From contig NZ_JAINWA010000003.1 in the NCBI RefSeq assembly GCF_021021555.1, positions 558,001 to 622,000 of the forward strand: DNA of 64,000 nucleotides, written 5' to 3'. Below are positions 19,397-28,406 of the stretch, piece after piece (within the stretch, counting starts at the first letter, position 1; every line of letters begins with the position of its first letter). The notes beneath the pieces are model-generated. The model was not told the DNA's origin. It was given only the letters and a program-made list of their open reading frames with translations, and did not search any database. The DNA comes from Teretinema zuelzerae (lineage in GTDB: Bacteria; Spirochaetota; Spirochaetia; Treponematales; Treponemataceae). The translations under genes and the position numbers were made by a program.

Positions 19397-19474
19397 TCTT
19401 CGCACGCCCGCAAAATCCATTCCCTCACAAGCCCTCTTTTTGCATCAGGCCCGACAATCATCTTTCTCCATGGG

Positions 19475-19503
19475 TTGACAACTGACAACTTGTTCGTTAT
19501 TTT
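19475..19503 (+). promoter_or_regulatory. Promoter of the amino-acid ABC operon
   Basis: A perfect -35 TTGACA at 19475-19480 and TATTTT at 19498-19503 are spaced by 17 bp. A long leader of about 85 nt follows before the substrate-binding protein gene, which has its own GGAGG. Confidence 0.7.
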
Positions 19504-19508
19504 TAGTA

Positions 19509-19522
19509 TGTCGGTACTGACA
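19509..19522 (+). promoter_or_regulatory. Palindromic operator, likely for the GntR/TrkA_C regulator
   Basis: TGTCGGTACTGACA is symmetrical at 12 of 14 positions and sits at the expected transcription start of the downstream operon. Further copies of the half-site lie nearby: ACTGACAA at 19481-19488 and TGTCAGT at 19544-19550. A repressor bound here would block the promoter at 19475-19503. Confidence 0.6.
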
Positions 19523-19595
19523 ACCTCTGCATTTATTTAAGTATGTCAGTTTAACTCTTTCTATAGACGCCAAGTCTTATTCCTCTGGAGGAAAC

Positions 19596-20366
19596 ATGAA
19601 AATCGTAAAAACTCTCATTACCGGGGCGGCTCTGTTCCTGATTCTTACCCTGCCGGCAGCGGCGGGCGGAAAAAAGGACGCCGCCGACTCCATTTCGTTC
19701 GCCGGCTCGGGCGGATATCCGCCGTTTAATTTCCTTGTGGACGACGGTTCTGTCGACGGATTCGACGTTGACGTCGCACGGGAAATCGCGAAACGTCTCG
19801 GCCTTGAAATGAACTACGTTACCACATCCTGGGACGGCATCATCGAAGGCCTGCGCGCGGGCAGGTACGACGGCATTCTGGGCAGCATGGCCGTTACGGA
19901 GGATCGTTTGAAAGTCGTCGACTTCTCCGATCCCTACTACTACTCGGGCCCCCAGCTCATTGTGCGGAAGGATTCGGGCCTTACGGACATTTCCCGATTC
20001 GGCCCGTCGAATACGGTAGCCCTGGTAACCGGAACGACCTTCGAGAAGGACGCCGCGAACGCGGGGCTGAAGGTGAAGCTCTATGAAGACGACAACCAGA
20101 CCCTGATGGAACTGCTCAACGGACGGGTCGACGCGGTGATGACCGATCGCATCGTCGGACTGAACGCGATAGCCAAGATGAAAAACGGCGGCGACCTTAC
20201 CCTCGCAGGCTCAGTCCTCCGCACCGAATCCATGGGAATCGCTTTCAAGAAAGACAGCGATTTGACGAAACGGGTGAACGCGGTCCTGGCCGAAATGCGG
20301 GCGGACGGAACGCTTAAAGCGATCAGCGAAAAATGGTTCCCCGGCCAAGACATTACGGTAGAGTAA
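19596..20366 (+). CDS. Polar amino-acid ABC transporter, substrate-binding protein
   Basis: The 256-residue protein has a signal peptide (cleavage near residue 22, after LPAAA) and a complete type II periplasmic binding fold, with the typical segments GGYPPFNFLVDDG, GFDVDVAREIAKRLG and SMAVTEDRLKVVDFSDPYYYSG. There is no lipobox cysteine, so it should be free in the periplasm. The Arg that grips the ligand carboxylate is expected after the first of these segments. GGAGG lies 7 nt before the ATG. It is the first gene of a binding protein-permease-ATPase operon. Confidence 0.93.
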   Translation: MKIVKTLITGAALFLILTLPAAAGGKKDAADSISFAGSGGYPPFNFLVDDGSVDGFDVDVAREIAKRLGLEMNYVTTSWDGIIEGLRAGRYDGILGSMAVTEDRLKVVDFSDPYYYSGPQLIVRKDSGLTDISRFGPSNTVALVTGTTFEKDAANAGLKVKLYEDDNQTLMELLNGRVDAVMTDRIVGLNAIAKMKNGGDLTLAGSVLRTESMGIAFKKDSDLTKRVNAVLAEMRADGTLKAISEKWFPGQDITVE

Positions 20367-20375
20367 GGAGCGACC

Positions 20376-21047
20376 ATGGGAGATATTTTTCCATGGGACC
20401 TGGCCGTCATCCCGTCGAAGTTTTTTTTCTTCGCGGAAGCGGCCGGATACACCCTGTTCATTTCGGCTCTGGGAATACTGACCGGCATCGTCAGCGGACT
20501 GATAGTATCCCTGGCCCGGATTTCGCGTTTCAAGCCGGTATCAAAACTCGCCGGCCTCTACATTTTCGTCGTGCGGGGAACCCCGCTCCTGCTGCAGCTG
20601 TTCGTCATCTATTACGGATTGATCGCTCTGGTCACCATCCCGCCGCTTCCCTCGGCGATCATCGCCCTGGGATTTCATAACGGCGCCTACATCGCCGAAA
20701 TTTTCCGCGGAGCGATCCAGTCGATCCATTACGGACAAATGGAAGCGGCGCTGAGCCTGGGAATGACCCGATCGAAGGCGATGGTGCGAATAATTCTTCC
20801 GCAGGCCTTCAAGCGGGCGGTTCCTCCGCTCGGAAATCAATTCATCATCGCGCTGAAGGACAGTTCCCTCGCGAGCACCATCGCGGTGCCGGAACTCCTG
20901 CTGCGCGGCCGCCAATTGGGAGCATCGTCGTTCATGTATATGGAAATGCTCATCATCGTCGGCATCTGGTATCTGCTTATGACGGGAGTATTCAGCTACG
21001 TCATACACAGAATCGAAAACAAACTGAAAGTGAGTGATCGTGGATAA
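20376..21047 (+). CDS. Polar amino-acid ABC transporter, permease
   Basis: The 223-residue protein has about five membrane segments and the HisM/GlnP-type permease pattern. The cytoplasmic loop carries [22 protein letters not shown], which contacts the ATPase. AAGGAG stands about 7 nt upstream of the ATG. It starts 9 bp after the binding protein gene and its end overlaps the ATPase gene by 14 bp, so the three are one operon. Confidence 0.94.
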   Translation: MGDIFPWDLAVIPSKFFFFAEAAGYTLFISALGILTGIVSGLIVSLARISRFKPVSKLAGLYIFVVRGTPLLLQLFVIYYGLIALVTIPPLPSAIIALGFHNGAYIAEIFRGAIQSIHYGQMEAALSLGMTRSKAMVRIILPQAFKRAVPPLGNQFIIALKDSSLASTIAVPELLLRGRQLGASSFMYMEMLIIVGIWYLLMTGVFSYVIHRIENKLKVSDRG

Positions 21048-21801
21048 TACAGCTATCGGAAATGAACCCATCCTCAGGATGTCTAAAATACACAAATGGT
21101 TCGGAAAGCTTCATGTCCTCAAGGATGTGAATCTCGACGTGAAAGAAGGCGAAGTGATCGTCATAATCGGCGCCAGCGGTTCGGGGAAGAGCACCTTTCT
21201 GCGGTGCATCAATTTTCTGGAAGAAGCTGAAAAAGGCGTCGTTCAGTTCCGGGGAAAACCGATTCTGAAGAACCGGAATCTCACGGGAATCCGCAAGGAA
21301 ATCGGCATGGTGTTTCAACACTTTAACCTGTTTCCCCACATGAACGTGCTGCACAACGTCATGGAAGGCCCGGTGCACACCAGGCATATGAGTCCCCATG
21401 ACGCAGAAAAGCTCGCCCGCGGACTTCTGGAAAAAGTCGGATTATCCGACAAGGCGAAGGTGTATCCGTCCACCCTCTCGGGAGGGCAAAAACAGCGGGT
21501 CGCGATCGCTCGGGCGCTCGCGATGCAGCCGTCGGTGCTTCTCTTCGACGAACCGACGAGCGCCCTGGATCCCGAGCTGGTGGGAGAGGTCGTGTCGGTC
21601 ATGAAGGACCTCGCGAACGAAGGAATGACCATGATAGTCGTTACTCACGAAATGTGGTTCGCCCGCGAAGCCGCGGACCGCGTAGTGTTCATGGACGAAG
21701 GAACGATAATCGAAGAAGCCCCGCCGGAAAAAATGTTCAGCGAGCCCGAAAACGAGCGCACAAAACAATTCCTGAAACAGATACTCAATTCGTCTGACTA
21801 A
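21034..21801 (+). CDS. Polar amino-acid ABC transporter, ATP-binding protein
   Basis: The 255-residue ATPase has Walker [10 protein letters not shown], the Q-loop in [12 protein letters not shown], signature LSGGQKQR, Walker [14 protein letters not shown] and the H-loop TH. This is the GlnQ/HisP pattern. The first start is GTG at 21034; GTG at 21040 is an equally possible start. Its 3' end overlaps the end of the convergent hydrolase gene by 17 bp. It powers import of a polar amino acid; which one cannot be said. Confidence 0.95.
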   Translation: MIVDNTAIGNEPILRMSKIHKWFGKLHVLKDVNLDVKEGEVIVIIGASGSGKSTFLRCINFLEEAEKGVVQFRGKPILKNRNLTGIRKEIGMVFQHFNLFPHMNVLHNVMEGPVHTRHMSPHDAEKLARGLLEKVGLSDKAKVYPSTLSGGQKQRVAIARALAMQPSVLLFDEPTSALDPELVGEVVSVMKDLANEGMTMIVVTHEMWFAREAADRVVFMDEGTIIEEAPPEKMFSEPENERTKQFLKQILNSSD

Positions 21802-22735
21802 GAAATTCTCCGAGCTCCCGCGCGTACAGTCCGGGAGCGGTAACGAGGCTTCGTCCGTGGCCCGCGTCGGGAACCAGAAGCAGGCGCTTGACGCCCTGCT
21901 TCGCGGCGAACAGATCTTCCGACATTTTCGGAAGTATGTAGGAGTCGGCCGAGCCGTGAACGAGAAACAGGGGAACGTTCGGCATGCCGCCGGCTTGCTC
22001 TATCGCGCGGATCGGAGAAACCTGCTTCCAGGCGAAGCCGCAGCGGAGCCGGGCGATAGCCGATGAAAGCAGGAGGAAGGGTTCGCGGGGAAGCCCGTAG
22101 CGCGACTTCAGATTCCAGGCGAGCTCGTCCGAAAGATCGGAAAAGGGACAGTCCGCGACGACGAAATCCGGCAAAACCGATGCGCCGCTGCTTGCAACGG
22201 CGCTGTTGCTCGCAACAGCACTCTGCAGGATAACCGTCGCGGCTCCCATGGATTCTCCGTGAGTGCCGATGCGGCCTGAAAAGCCGGGACGGGAGCGTTC
22301 AAAGGCGATGACGGCCGAAAGGTCGTCTTTTTCGAAATAGCCCATGGTCACGCGCTTTCCGCCAGAGTCCCCGCTCGAACGGTTATCGTAGATAATCGCG
22401 TCGAAACCCTGTTCCAGAAACAGCTTCATATACTTGATGCTGCCGGCGAGGCACCACCCGTGGCCGTGGCAGAGAACCACAGTGCCCTTCGGGCTTTCCC
22501 CCGAGCGGACGCGCAAACCCTTGAGTTCGTACCCGTGCGGAGAAGCGATTGATACCGGCTCCTTTTCCAGCCCTTCCCACCAGGAAAGGGAGAAACCGGC
22601 ATAGGCCGCTTCGGCTTCCAGCTCGTTGTGCCAGCGATGGCGCGGCCGGTCGGTCACCTGAAGTGAAAGAACGAAACTCACGCCGAGGACGCACAAAACG
22701 GCCGCTGTCAGAAAATACGCGATCAATACATTCAT
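21785..22735 (-). CDS. Membrane-anchored alpha/beta hydrolase
   Basis: This 316-residue serine hydrolase has one N-terminal membrane segment (about residues 2-22) and an alpha/beta-hydrolase core. The nucleophile elbow is HGESMG, the acid is in HGSADSYI and the histidine in DAGHGRS, so the triad is complete. CHGHGWC marks the oxyanion region. The start at 22735 lies 2 bp after the stop of the DUF4384 gene with GGAG upstream. A frame extending to 22786 would overlap that gene and put polar residues before the membrane segment. It is likely a peptidase- or esterase-like enzyme facing the periplasm; the substrate is unknown. Confidence 0.85.
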   Translation of the reverse strand: MNVLIAYFLTAAVLCVLGVSFVLSLQVTDRPRHRWHNELEAEAAYAGFSLSWWEGLEKEPVSIASPHGYELKGLRVRSGESPKGTVVLCHGHGWCLAGSIKYMKLFLEQGFDAIIYDNRSSGDSGGKRVTMGYFEKDDLSAVIAFERSRPGFSGRIGTHGESMGAATVILQSAVASNSAVASSGASVLPDFVVADCPFSDLSDELAWNLKSRYGLPREPFLLLSSAIARLRCGFAWKQVSPIRAIEQAGGMPNVPLFLVHGSADSYILPKMSEDLFAAKQGVKRLLLVPDAGHGRSLVTAPGLYARELGEFLSQTN

Positions 22736-22737
22736 GC

Positions 22738-23631
22738 TTACTTTTTCTCCGGATAGGTTGAGATAATCATTTCCGCGCGGCTCCACGACGCCTTCTCAGG
22801 CGATGAAAGGGCTGAGTCGAGGGCTTTAACGAAAAAACCGCGGGTGACTGCGGCGAGGCCGGGAGACGCTCCGTTGACCTCCAAAAGCGACGAGAAGGCG
22901 CTGTGCAAGCTTGACTCCTCCGTGCAGGCGATGGCCTCGATGCGGTCGTCTCCCCACGGTTCGGTCGCGACCAGGGCGAAGGTCGACTGAGGCGGCGGAA
23001 TGACGACGGTCTCTCCAGCGCGCACGGCCGACCCCTCGTGGTAGGAATTCGGAAACAGGAGAATAGTGGTTCCGTCGCTCTGATGGTCCAGAAGGATCAG
23101 ATGGCAGTCCCGGTCTGCGGTCACCGCGAATGAAATCGTTTCGCCGCCTACGACCACGGATCTCCCGCTTACGGGAGCGAGACTGAGCGAAAATTCCCGC
23201 GGAATCTTCGCTTCGATTTTTTGAAGATCCTGAACCGAAGAAAGAGAAGCCTCCCAACGCGTCAAAAGGAGCTGCTGTTCGGAACGAGGGTAGCGGACCA
23301 TCACCCAGGCCTTCCAGTTTCTGCCGAGAAGCTCGGTGCCCCGATCGGTGATTTCGCAGGAAAGGAGCGCAAACTCCCGGGGAGGCACGAGGCCTGCCTC
23401 GCGGATCGCCGGCGTAATCCCGATGCGGTTCATCAGCATGGAACGGGCCGCGTCGAACGCCGCGGCCACCGCTTCCTGTTCGGTTCTATAGCCAGACGCC
23501 GACGCCGGTTCGTAGAGATACAGGTCGTCGTCCCGGTGAGGGCTGTCCCACCACCACGGCTGTCCGGCCTGTACTGGAGCAGTATATAGAGCGAGTAGAA
23601 AAACGATCAAGGGAATCGCGCTTTTTTTCAT
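22738..23631 (-). CDS. Secreted DUF4384 domain protein
   Basis: The 297-residue protein has a signal peptide (cleavage after about residue 23, PVQAG). Its first half resembles LPP20/DUF-type domains of surface proteins (about residues 45-140), and its second half matches DUF4384 (about 150-250), with the pattern GETISFAVTADRDCHLILLDHQSDGTTILLFPN. DUF4384 is found in secreted or periplasmic proteins of unknown role. The start at 23631 is chosen because a signal peptide follows and GGGAG precedes. A longer frame running into the tRNA gene is not credible. It forms an operon with the hydrolase. Confidence 0.85.
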   Translation of the reverse strand: MKKSAIPLIVFLLALYTAPVQAGQPWWWDSPHRDDDLYLYEPASASGYRTEQEAVAAAFDAARSMLMNRIGITPAIREAGLVPPREFALLSCEITDRGTELLGRNWKAWVMVRYPRSEQQLLLTRWEASLSSVQDLQKIEAKIPREFSLSLAPVSGRSVVVGGETISFAVTADRDCHLILLDHQSDGTTILLFPNSYHEGSAVRAGETVVIPPPQSTFALVATEPWGDDRIEAIACTEESSLHSAFSSLLEVNGASPGLAAVTRGFFVKALDSALSSPEKASWSRAEMIISTYPEKK

Positions 23632-23723
23632 TGATCTGCATCTCCCGGATTTTTTGTGTGATTCGAGTATACAACGGTTTCGGGGCGAGTTCCATACGCA
23701 AAGCGAAGGGAGAAGTTCGTTCG

Positions 23724-23757
23724 GTTTCTCTATACCTACCGGTAGGTATAGAGAAAC
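23724..23757. repeat. Perfect 34-bp palindrome with TetR-operator-like centre
   Basis: Every base from 23724 to 23757 pairs with its mirror; the centre is TACCTACCGGTAGGTA. No T-run follows on either strand, so it is a poor intrinsic terminator. Centres of the form TACCnaCCGGtnGGTA are common in TetR-family operators. It lies between the DUF4384 gene and tRNA-Val. Confidence 0.75.
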
Positions 23758-23830
23758 ACCGTACAAATTCCCCAACAAGGTCTCGTCCCCGGACTCGCCT
23801 CCCGGATTTCCGGGCATTTGAGCTGAAAAA

Positions 23831-23868
23831 TAAAAAAAAAAGACTGTTTCAAAAGAAACAGTCTTTTT
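23831..23868 (-). terminator. Terminator of tRNA-Val
   Basis: On the minus strand a perfect stem (AGACTGTTTC, loop of four, GAAACAGTCT) is followed by a run of T. It starts 3 nt after the tRNA. The A-run in front of the stem could let it work for plus-strand transcripts as well. Confidence 0.9.
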
Positions 23869-23870
23869 CG

Positions 23871-23944
23871 TGGGCAATACTGGGATCGAACCAGTGACCC
23901 CTACCATGTCAAGGTAATACTCTAACCAGCTGAGCTAATTGCCC
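23871..23944 (-). tRNA. tRNA-Val (anticodon GAC)
   Basis: The 74-nt cloverleaf has the acceptor stem GGGCAAT/ATTGCCC, anticodon loop TTGACAT with anticodon GAC, and T-loop TTCGATC. The discriminator base is A and the 3' CCA is not encoded. It has its own promoter at 23988-24016 and its own terminator, so it is a single-gene transcript. Confidence 0.95.
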
Positions 23945-23987
23945 GGGTCGCGCCGGAAGCCGAATCTCGGCTCCTGAATGCTTGAAC

Positions 23988-24016
23988 ACTATATCCAATC
24001 GCATTTTTTTGGTCAA
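23988..24016 (-). promoter_or_regulatory. Promoter of tRNA-Val
   Basis: On the minus strand TTGACC (24016-24011) and TATAGT (23993-23988) are spaced by exactly 17 bp, upstream of the tRNA by about 43 bp. This is the best consensus promoter in the window. Confidence 0.8.
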
Positions 24017-24035
24017 TACCCCGGGCTTAAAAAAA

Positions 24036-24320
24036 TCACTCCATTGCGGGAACGTCGAACTGGGCGATCCCCTCGCGGGGAAACCGCTCCCGGACCGATG
24101 TTACCGCCTTCCGGGCAGCGGGAAAATCGTCGTCTGAAAGATAGGCGATCAAAATGAAATTAAGCTCGGGCCAGGTGGAGGTTCCCAGTTTTCTGTCGCG
24201 CTCTCCCCTTCCCTGCGCCTGCGGAATGACCGTATACGCAAAGCCGGGAACCGCGAGTTCAAGAGCCTCTTCCAGCTCCTCCCTGACCGACGCGTTCGCA
24301 ATGATTTCAAGCCTGTGCAT
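24036..24320 (-). CDS. PII-like protein linked to RND pump
   Basis: The 94-residue protein resembles the PII/CutA-like ferredoxin fold: a first strand (HRLEIIANASVREELEEAL), a variable middle loop with a conserved GRGERDRKLGT, and a C-terminal strand-helix. A group of PII-like proteins (PII-NG) is known to be encoded with heavy-metal or drug RND pumps. Here its start overlaps the pump gene by 14 bp, and it is the last gene of the efflux operon. A role as a small sensor or adaptor for the pump is an inference. It lacks the classical Tyr-bearing T-loop of GlnB. Confidence 0.7.
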   Translation of the reverse strand: MHRLEIIANASVREELEEALELAVPGFAYTVIPQAQGRGERDRKLGTSTWPELNFILIAYLSDDDFPAARKAVTSVRERFPREGIAQFDVPAME

Positions 24321-27300
24321 GGGAAGCCTCCTGTGCGCCCGCTTTAAAGGCGCGATTGTTTACTATCGAATAGAGCACCGGGATGAAGAACAGAGTGATG
24401 AGTGTCGCCGACGCGAGGCCGCCGAACACCGCCAGCCCGATGGGCTGCATCATCTGGCCGTTCGCCGATGGAAAAAACGCAAGCGGAAACATCCCGAGCA
24501 GGGTCGTCAATGTCGTCATCAGAATCGGCCTGAGGCGCGAAACCGCCGCGTCGACGATGGCCTGCCGCATGGGAACTCCGCGGGAGGCGAGCAGATTCGT
24601 CTGGTCGACGAGAATGATTCCGTTGTTTACCGCGATTCCCACGAGCATGACGAAGCCGAATGCGGTGAACATCGACAGGTTCTGCCCGGTCAGAATGTAT
24701 ATCGCGACTACTCCGATAATCCCCAAAGGAATGGTGAACAGATTGATGAAGGGATCCCGGAACGATTCGTAGGTTCCGGCCATGACGCCGTACACCAGCA
24801 AAATCGCCATGACGATGATGACGAGGAATACCGACCCGGTCTCCCTCACGCTCTTCCACGAGCCCTCCCAGGAAAGAGAAACGCTTTCGGGCAAAATAAG
24901 GGTTTCGTCGATGGCTTGTTTAATCGCTTCTTCTACCTGATCCGCCCGGCTGTCGGACAGAATATCCGCGGTGATATGAATCACCCGCTGCTGATTTTCC
25001 CGGTTGATGCTCACCGGACCGACTCCCTTTTCCAAACGGGCGAAATTCGCTACCGCGATTCTTCCGGAAGTCCCCTGTACGAAGATGCGGTCGAGGTCGG
25101 GAATGCTCGAGCGGTCTTCGTCTTCCAGGACGAGCGTGACCGAATATTCCTTGCCCTCCGATCGATATACCGTCGCCGTAATTCCCTGCACGCTCGCGTT
25201 GATTTCGTTCGCGACCGATGCGACGTTCACGCCGAACGAATACGCCCGATCCCGGTCGATAACCACTTCCACCTGGGGAAGGCCTTCCGTCAAGTCGATG
25301 CTCGCCTCGGAAACCTCGGGGATTTTTTCCTTCATGAGGGAGGCTATGGAGCGGGCTGCCGCCAGGCCGATGTCAAGATCGTCGGTTCTCAGCGCGATGT
25401 CGATGTCCGAGCCGGTCATCTGCCGCATCATTCCGGCGGAGAAACTGAAAGTAACGGACGGATATTCGTCGAAATGAGAGCGGAGCTTTGCCGTAATATC
25501 GTCGGCCGAATCGATCTGTTCGTCGGCGTCGGGAAGCTGCACGGACAGGCTTCCCTTATAAGAAGCGTTTCCGGAAGAAAACCCTCCGCCCGAGCCGACG
25601 CTCGTCACGATGGACTCCCATCCTTTTGTTTCCTCGCGGACTATTGTTTCAAAAGCGCGAAGCACCGCGTCGGTTTCCTCGAGCTTGGTGCCGATTGGAA
25701 GGCTGACGTTCAACGTGATTCCTTCGTCGCGCATATTCGGCATGAGCACGAGATTCAGCTTCGTCGTGAACGCAAGCGAAACCGTCAACAATCCCGCGAC
25801 GACTATCGCCGTAGCTTTGCGGCGGCTCAACAGATGCGACACCGCGCGGCCGTACCACAATCCGAGCTTCGACAGAATTTTTTCGATTGACTCGTCTGCA
25901 GCCTTGAGCACTGGATTCGTCAGCGGTTTTTCTTCCCGGGTCGCCGGCGGAAGAAATTTTCCGGCCAGGACGGGAACCAGGAACATCGCGACGAAGAGGC
26001 TCGAAACGAGGGCGAAGATGATGGTGAAAATAAGATCGGGAATCATCTGGCCGATCATCCCCAGTTCGCTTTGAAAAAGGATGATGGGAATGAACACGCA
26101 AACCGTCGTGAGGTTTCCGGCGACGACTGACGACAGCACTTCCTGCGTTCCCAGAACCGCCGCCACGGAGGCCTTCGTTCCGCGCTCACGGTACTGATGG
26201 ATGTTCTCCAAAACGACGACGGACGAGTCCACCACCATGCCGACGCCGAGAATCAATCCCGTCATGGTCATCATGTTCATGGTGATTCCGGCGAACTTCA
26301 TCGCGAGCAATGTGATGAGTATCGAGAAGGGAATCGAAATTCCCATTATGAGCGTGCTCTTGAGGTTCCGCAGAAACAGCATCAGAACGAGCATCGCGAG
26401 AATCGCTCCCTGCAAAGCCGATTCTATCAGAGAGTTCACCGTGTTGCGAACCTGTTCCGAGTCGTCGGAAATGACGTCGAGGGAGATGCCCGCCGGAAGT
26501 ATTCCGCGAATCTCCTCGAGCTTCGCGTAGACCGCGTCCGCTACGTCCACCGTGTTCGCCGAGCTTTGCTTCGTAATCGACACGTAGACTCCGCTTTCTC
26601 CGTTCACATAGGCGTAGGAGCTTACGTCCCCGTATCCTTCGAACGCGCGGCCCACGTCCCTCAGGCGGACCACGTAGCCGTTCCTCTCCGCCACAATCGT
26701 ATCGTTGATCTCGTCTATGCCGGAAAATTCCCCGACAGTCCTGATGATGTAATTCTTGGAGCCCTCGCCGATCTTTCCGCCGCCGAGCTCCAGGTTCTGC
26801 GTCGCGAGGGCGGAGGCCACCGAGGTCATGGTAAGCTCGTACGCGTCCAGCCGATTCTGAGAAATCTCGACGCGGACGATTTTATCGCGTCCGCCTGACA
26901 CGCTCACGTTCCCGACGCCGGAAGCCTGCAACAGCCGGTCCTCAAGATAATTCTCGGCAATCTCCTTGAGGTCCTCCGGACTCCTGTCGCCCCGGACGGC
27001 GATCTTCATAATCGGCATCATGGAAGAGTCGAACTTCATGATGGTCGGCGTTCCCGCTTCGTCGGGGAGCGCGCCCTTCACCCGGTCGAGCTTGTCGCGC
27101 ACGTCGTTCGACGCGGACTCGAGATCCGTCCCGTAGTCGAACTCGAGCCTGATCATGGAGGATTCCTCGCTCGAGGTCGAGGTGATCGCGTTAAGACCGC
27201 TCACCCCGGAAAGGCTGGTTTCCAGCGGCGAGGTGACGGATTTCTCTACGGACTCGGGGCCCGCCGAATCGTAGCTCGTGGAAACCATGAGCACCGGCAT

Positions 27301-27423
27301 CGTCATCTCGGGCATCAACCCGATGGGAATTCCCGATAAGGTAAAAATGCTCATGATTCCGAGAAGGGCGAATACGATGAGAGAGAGAACCGGGTGTTCA
27401 GATACTTTTCCGGAAAAACTCAT
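24307..27423 (-). CDS. RND efflux pump, HAE1 type
   Basis: This 1038-residue protein has the RND layout: twelve membrane segments split by two large periplasmic loops. The fourth segment has GMVVDSSVVVLENIHQ, so one of the two adjacent proton-relay Asp residues of AcrB is replaced by Ser, as in SwrC-like pumps. FGFVMLVGIAVNNGIILVDQTN marks the second half. It overlaps the adaptor gene (ATGA), and the TolC gene lies upstream, so a complete tripartite exporter is encoded. The HAE1 class exports hydrophobic or amphiphilic compounds; metals are less likely, although the PII-like partner is typical of metal pumps. Confidence 0.95.
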   Translation of the reverse strand: MSFSGKVSEHPVLSLIVFALLGIMSIFTLSGIPIGLMPEMTMPVLMVSTSYDSAGPESVEKSVTSPLETSLSGVSGLNAITSTSSEESSMIRLEFDYGTDLESASNDVRDKLDRVKGALPDEAGTPTIMKFDSSMMPIMKIAVRGDRSPEDLKEIAENYLEDRLLQASGVGNVSVSGGRDKIVRVEISQNRLDAYELTMTSVASALATQNLELGGGKIGEGSKNYIIRTVGEFSGIDEINDTIVAERNGYVVRLRDVGRAFEGYGDVSSYAYVNGESGVYVSITKQSSANTVDVADAVYAKLEEIRGILPAGISLDVISDDSEQVRNTVNSLIESALQGAILAMLVLMLFLRNLKSTLIMGISIPFSILITLLAMKFAGITMNMMTMTGLILGVGMVVDSSVVVLENIHQYRERGTKASVAAVLGTQEVLSSVVAGNLTTVCVFIPIILFQSELGMIGQMIPDLIFTIIFALVSSLFVAMFLVPVLAGKFLPPATREEKPLTNPVLKAADESIEKILSKLGLWYGRAVSHLLSRRKATAIVVAGLLTVSLAFTTKLNLVLMPNMRDEGITLNVSLPIGTKLEETDAVLRAFETIVREETKGWESIVTSVGSGGGFSSGNASYKGSLSVQLPDADEQIDSADDITAKLRSHFDEYPSVTFSFSAGMMRQMTGSDIDIALRTDDLDIGLAAARSIASLMKEKIPEVSEASIDLTEGLPQVEVVIDRDRAYSFGVNVASVANEINASVQGITATVYRSEGKEYSVTLVLEDEDRSSIPDLDRIFVQGTSGRIAVANFARLEKGVGPVSINRENQQRVIHITADILSDSRADQVEEAIKQAIDETLILPESVSLSWEGSWKSVRETGSVFLVIIVMAILLVYGVMAGTYESFRDPFINLFTIPLGIIGVVAIYILTGQNLSMFTAFGFVMLVGIAVNNGIILVDQTNLLASRGVPMRQAIVDAAVSRLRPILMTTLTTLLGMFPLAFFPSANGQMMQPIGLAVFGGLASATLITLFFIPVLYSIVNNRAFKAGAQEASHAQA

Positions 27424-28406
27424 GATTCGCCTCCCAGGGAAGAAGCCGGGTCCCCGATGACTTTTACGGAAGCACCGTCGGAAAGAGAAACGATTCCTTC
27501 AACCGCGACGCGCTCTCCGGCTTCGAGCCCGGAAGCGACGACGGCTCTTCCGTCCACCGTTGCGCCGACGGACACATCCCGCCGCGATACGGTGGAATCG
27601 GCGTTGACCACATAAAGATAGTTTTCGCCTTCCCCGGCAAGGAGGGCGCTTTCGGGGACGACCACCGCGTTTTCGTTCACCGTGGTATAGAGTTTGACCC
27701 GGGCGAACATTCCCGCGTTGATGCGGGCGTCTACCGAATCGAACGCAAGACGGATTTCCTTCGTGCGGGAAACAGAATCAACCAACGGCGAAACAGAGGC
27801 CACAGTCGCGGCGAAGATTTCTCCGGGATAGGCTTCCACTGAAACTTCGGCTTTCAGCCCGTTTTTAAGCATGCCGACGTCGCGCTCGGGAATCCTGGCG
27901 CTCACCTCAAGCCGGCTGATGTCCCCGATCACGGCGACTACGCTCGAAGCCGAAACCGTCGAGCCTGCGGTAAGCGGAAGGGATGTCACGGTGCCGGAAA
28001 TCGGCGCGAGAACCTGGCTGATCGCATAGCTCGCGCCGGGCTTCGACGGATCAATTTCAGCGATCGCGTCTCCCTTGCGAACGAACGATCCCAAACCGGC
28101 CCGCAGAGATACAAGCCTTCCGGCGATGTCTGGATACACCTCTACGGTGTTGTCCGCTTCCACGTCGCCGTTTGTTTCAATATACGAACGCACATCCGCT
28201 ATTTCCGCGGCAACGGCGGTGATCCGGAACGACGACGCTCCGGCGGCCGCCCTCGCTCCTGACGGTCCGGCTCCGGGCCGCGTTCCCGCTGCGGATCCGC
28301 TTCCCGCAGGTCCGCCGGCGGAAGCGCCGCCGTTTTTCGGCATCACGATAACGAGGGCCGCCGCCGCGGCGAATGCCGCGATCAATACGATGTTTTTCAG
28401 TTTCAT
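27420..28406 (-). CDS. RND efflux periplasmic adaptor (membrane fusion protein)
   Basis: The 328-residue protein has an N-terminal signal anchor (about residues 4-22), a Gly/Ala-rich linker, a biotinyl-lipoyl hairpin (about 88-170) and beta-barrel domains typical of HlyD/AcrA adaptors. There is no lipobox. GGGGAGG lies just upstream, and its ATG directly abuts the stop of the TolC gene. It should link the pump to the outer-membrane channel. Confidence 0.92.
   Translation of the reverse strand: MKLKNIVLIAAFAAAAALVIVMPKNGGASAGGPAGSGSAAGTRPGAGPSGARAAAGASSFRITAVAAEIADVRSYIETNGDVEADNTVEVYPDIAGRLVSLRAGLGSFVRKGDAIAEIDPSKPGASYAISQVLAPISGTVTSLPLTAGSTVSASSVVAVIGDISRLEVSARIPERDVGMLKNGLKAEVSVEAYPGEIFAATVASVSPLVDSVSRTKEIRLAFDSVDARINAGMFARVKLYTTVNENAVVVPESALLAGEGENYLYVVNADSTVSRRDVSVGATVDGRAVVASGLEAGERVAVEGIVSLSDGASVKVIGDPASSLGGES

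Noticed and set aside
23632-23907. N-terminal extension of the DUF4384 protein
   Set aside because: It would run through the 34-bp palindrome, the terminator and the tRNA gene; the ATG at 23631 starts a signal peptide.
24154-25890. Long open frame on the plus strand, antisense to the RND pump
   Set aside because: It is Arg/His-rich, matches no family and mirrors the codon pattern of the pump gene; GC-rich third positions keep the opposite frame open.
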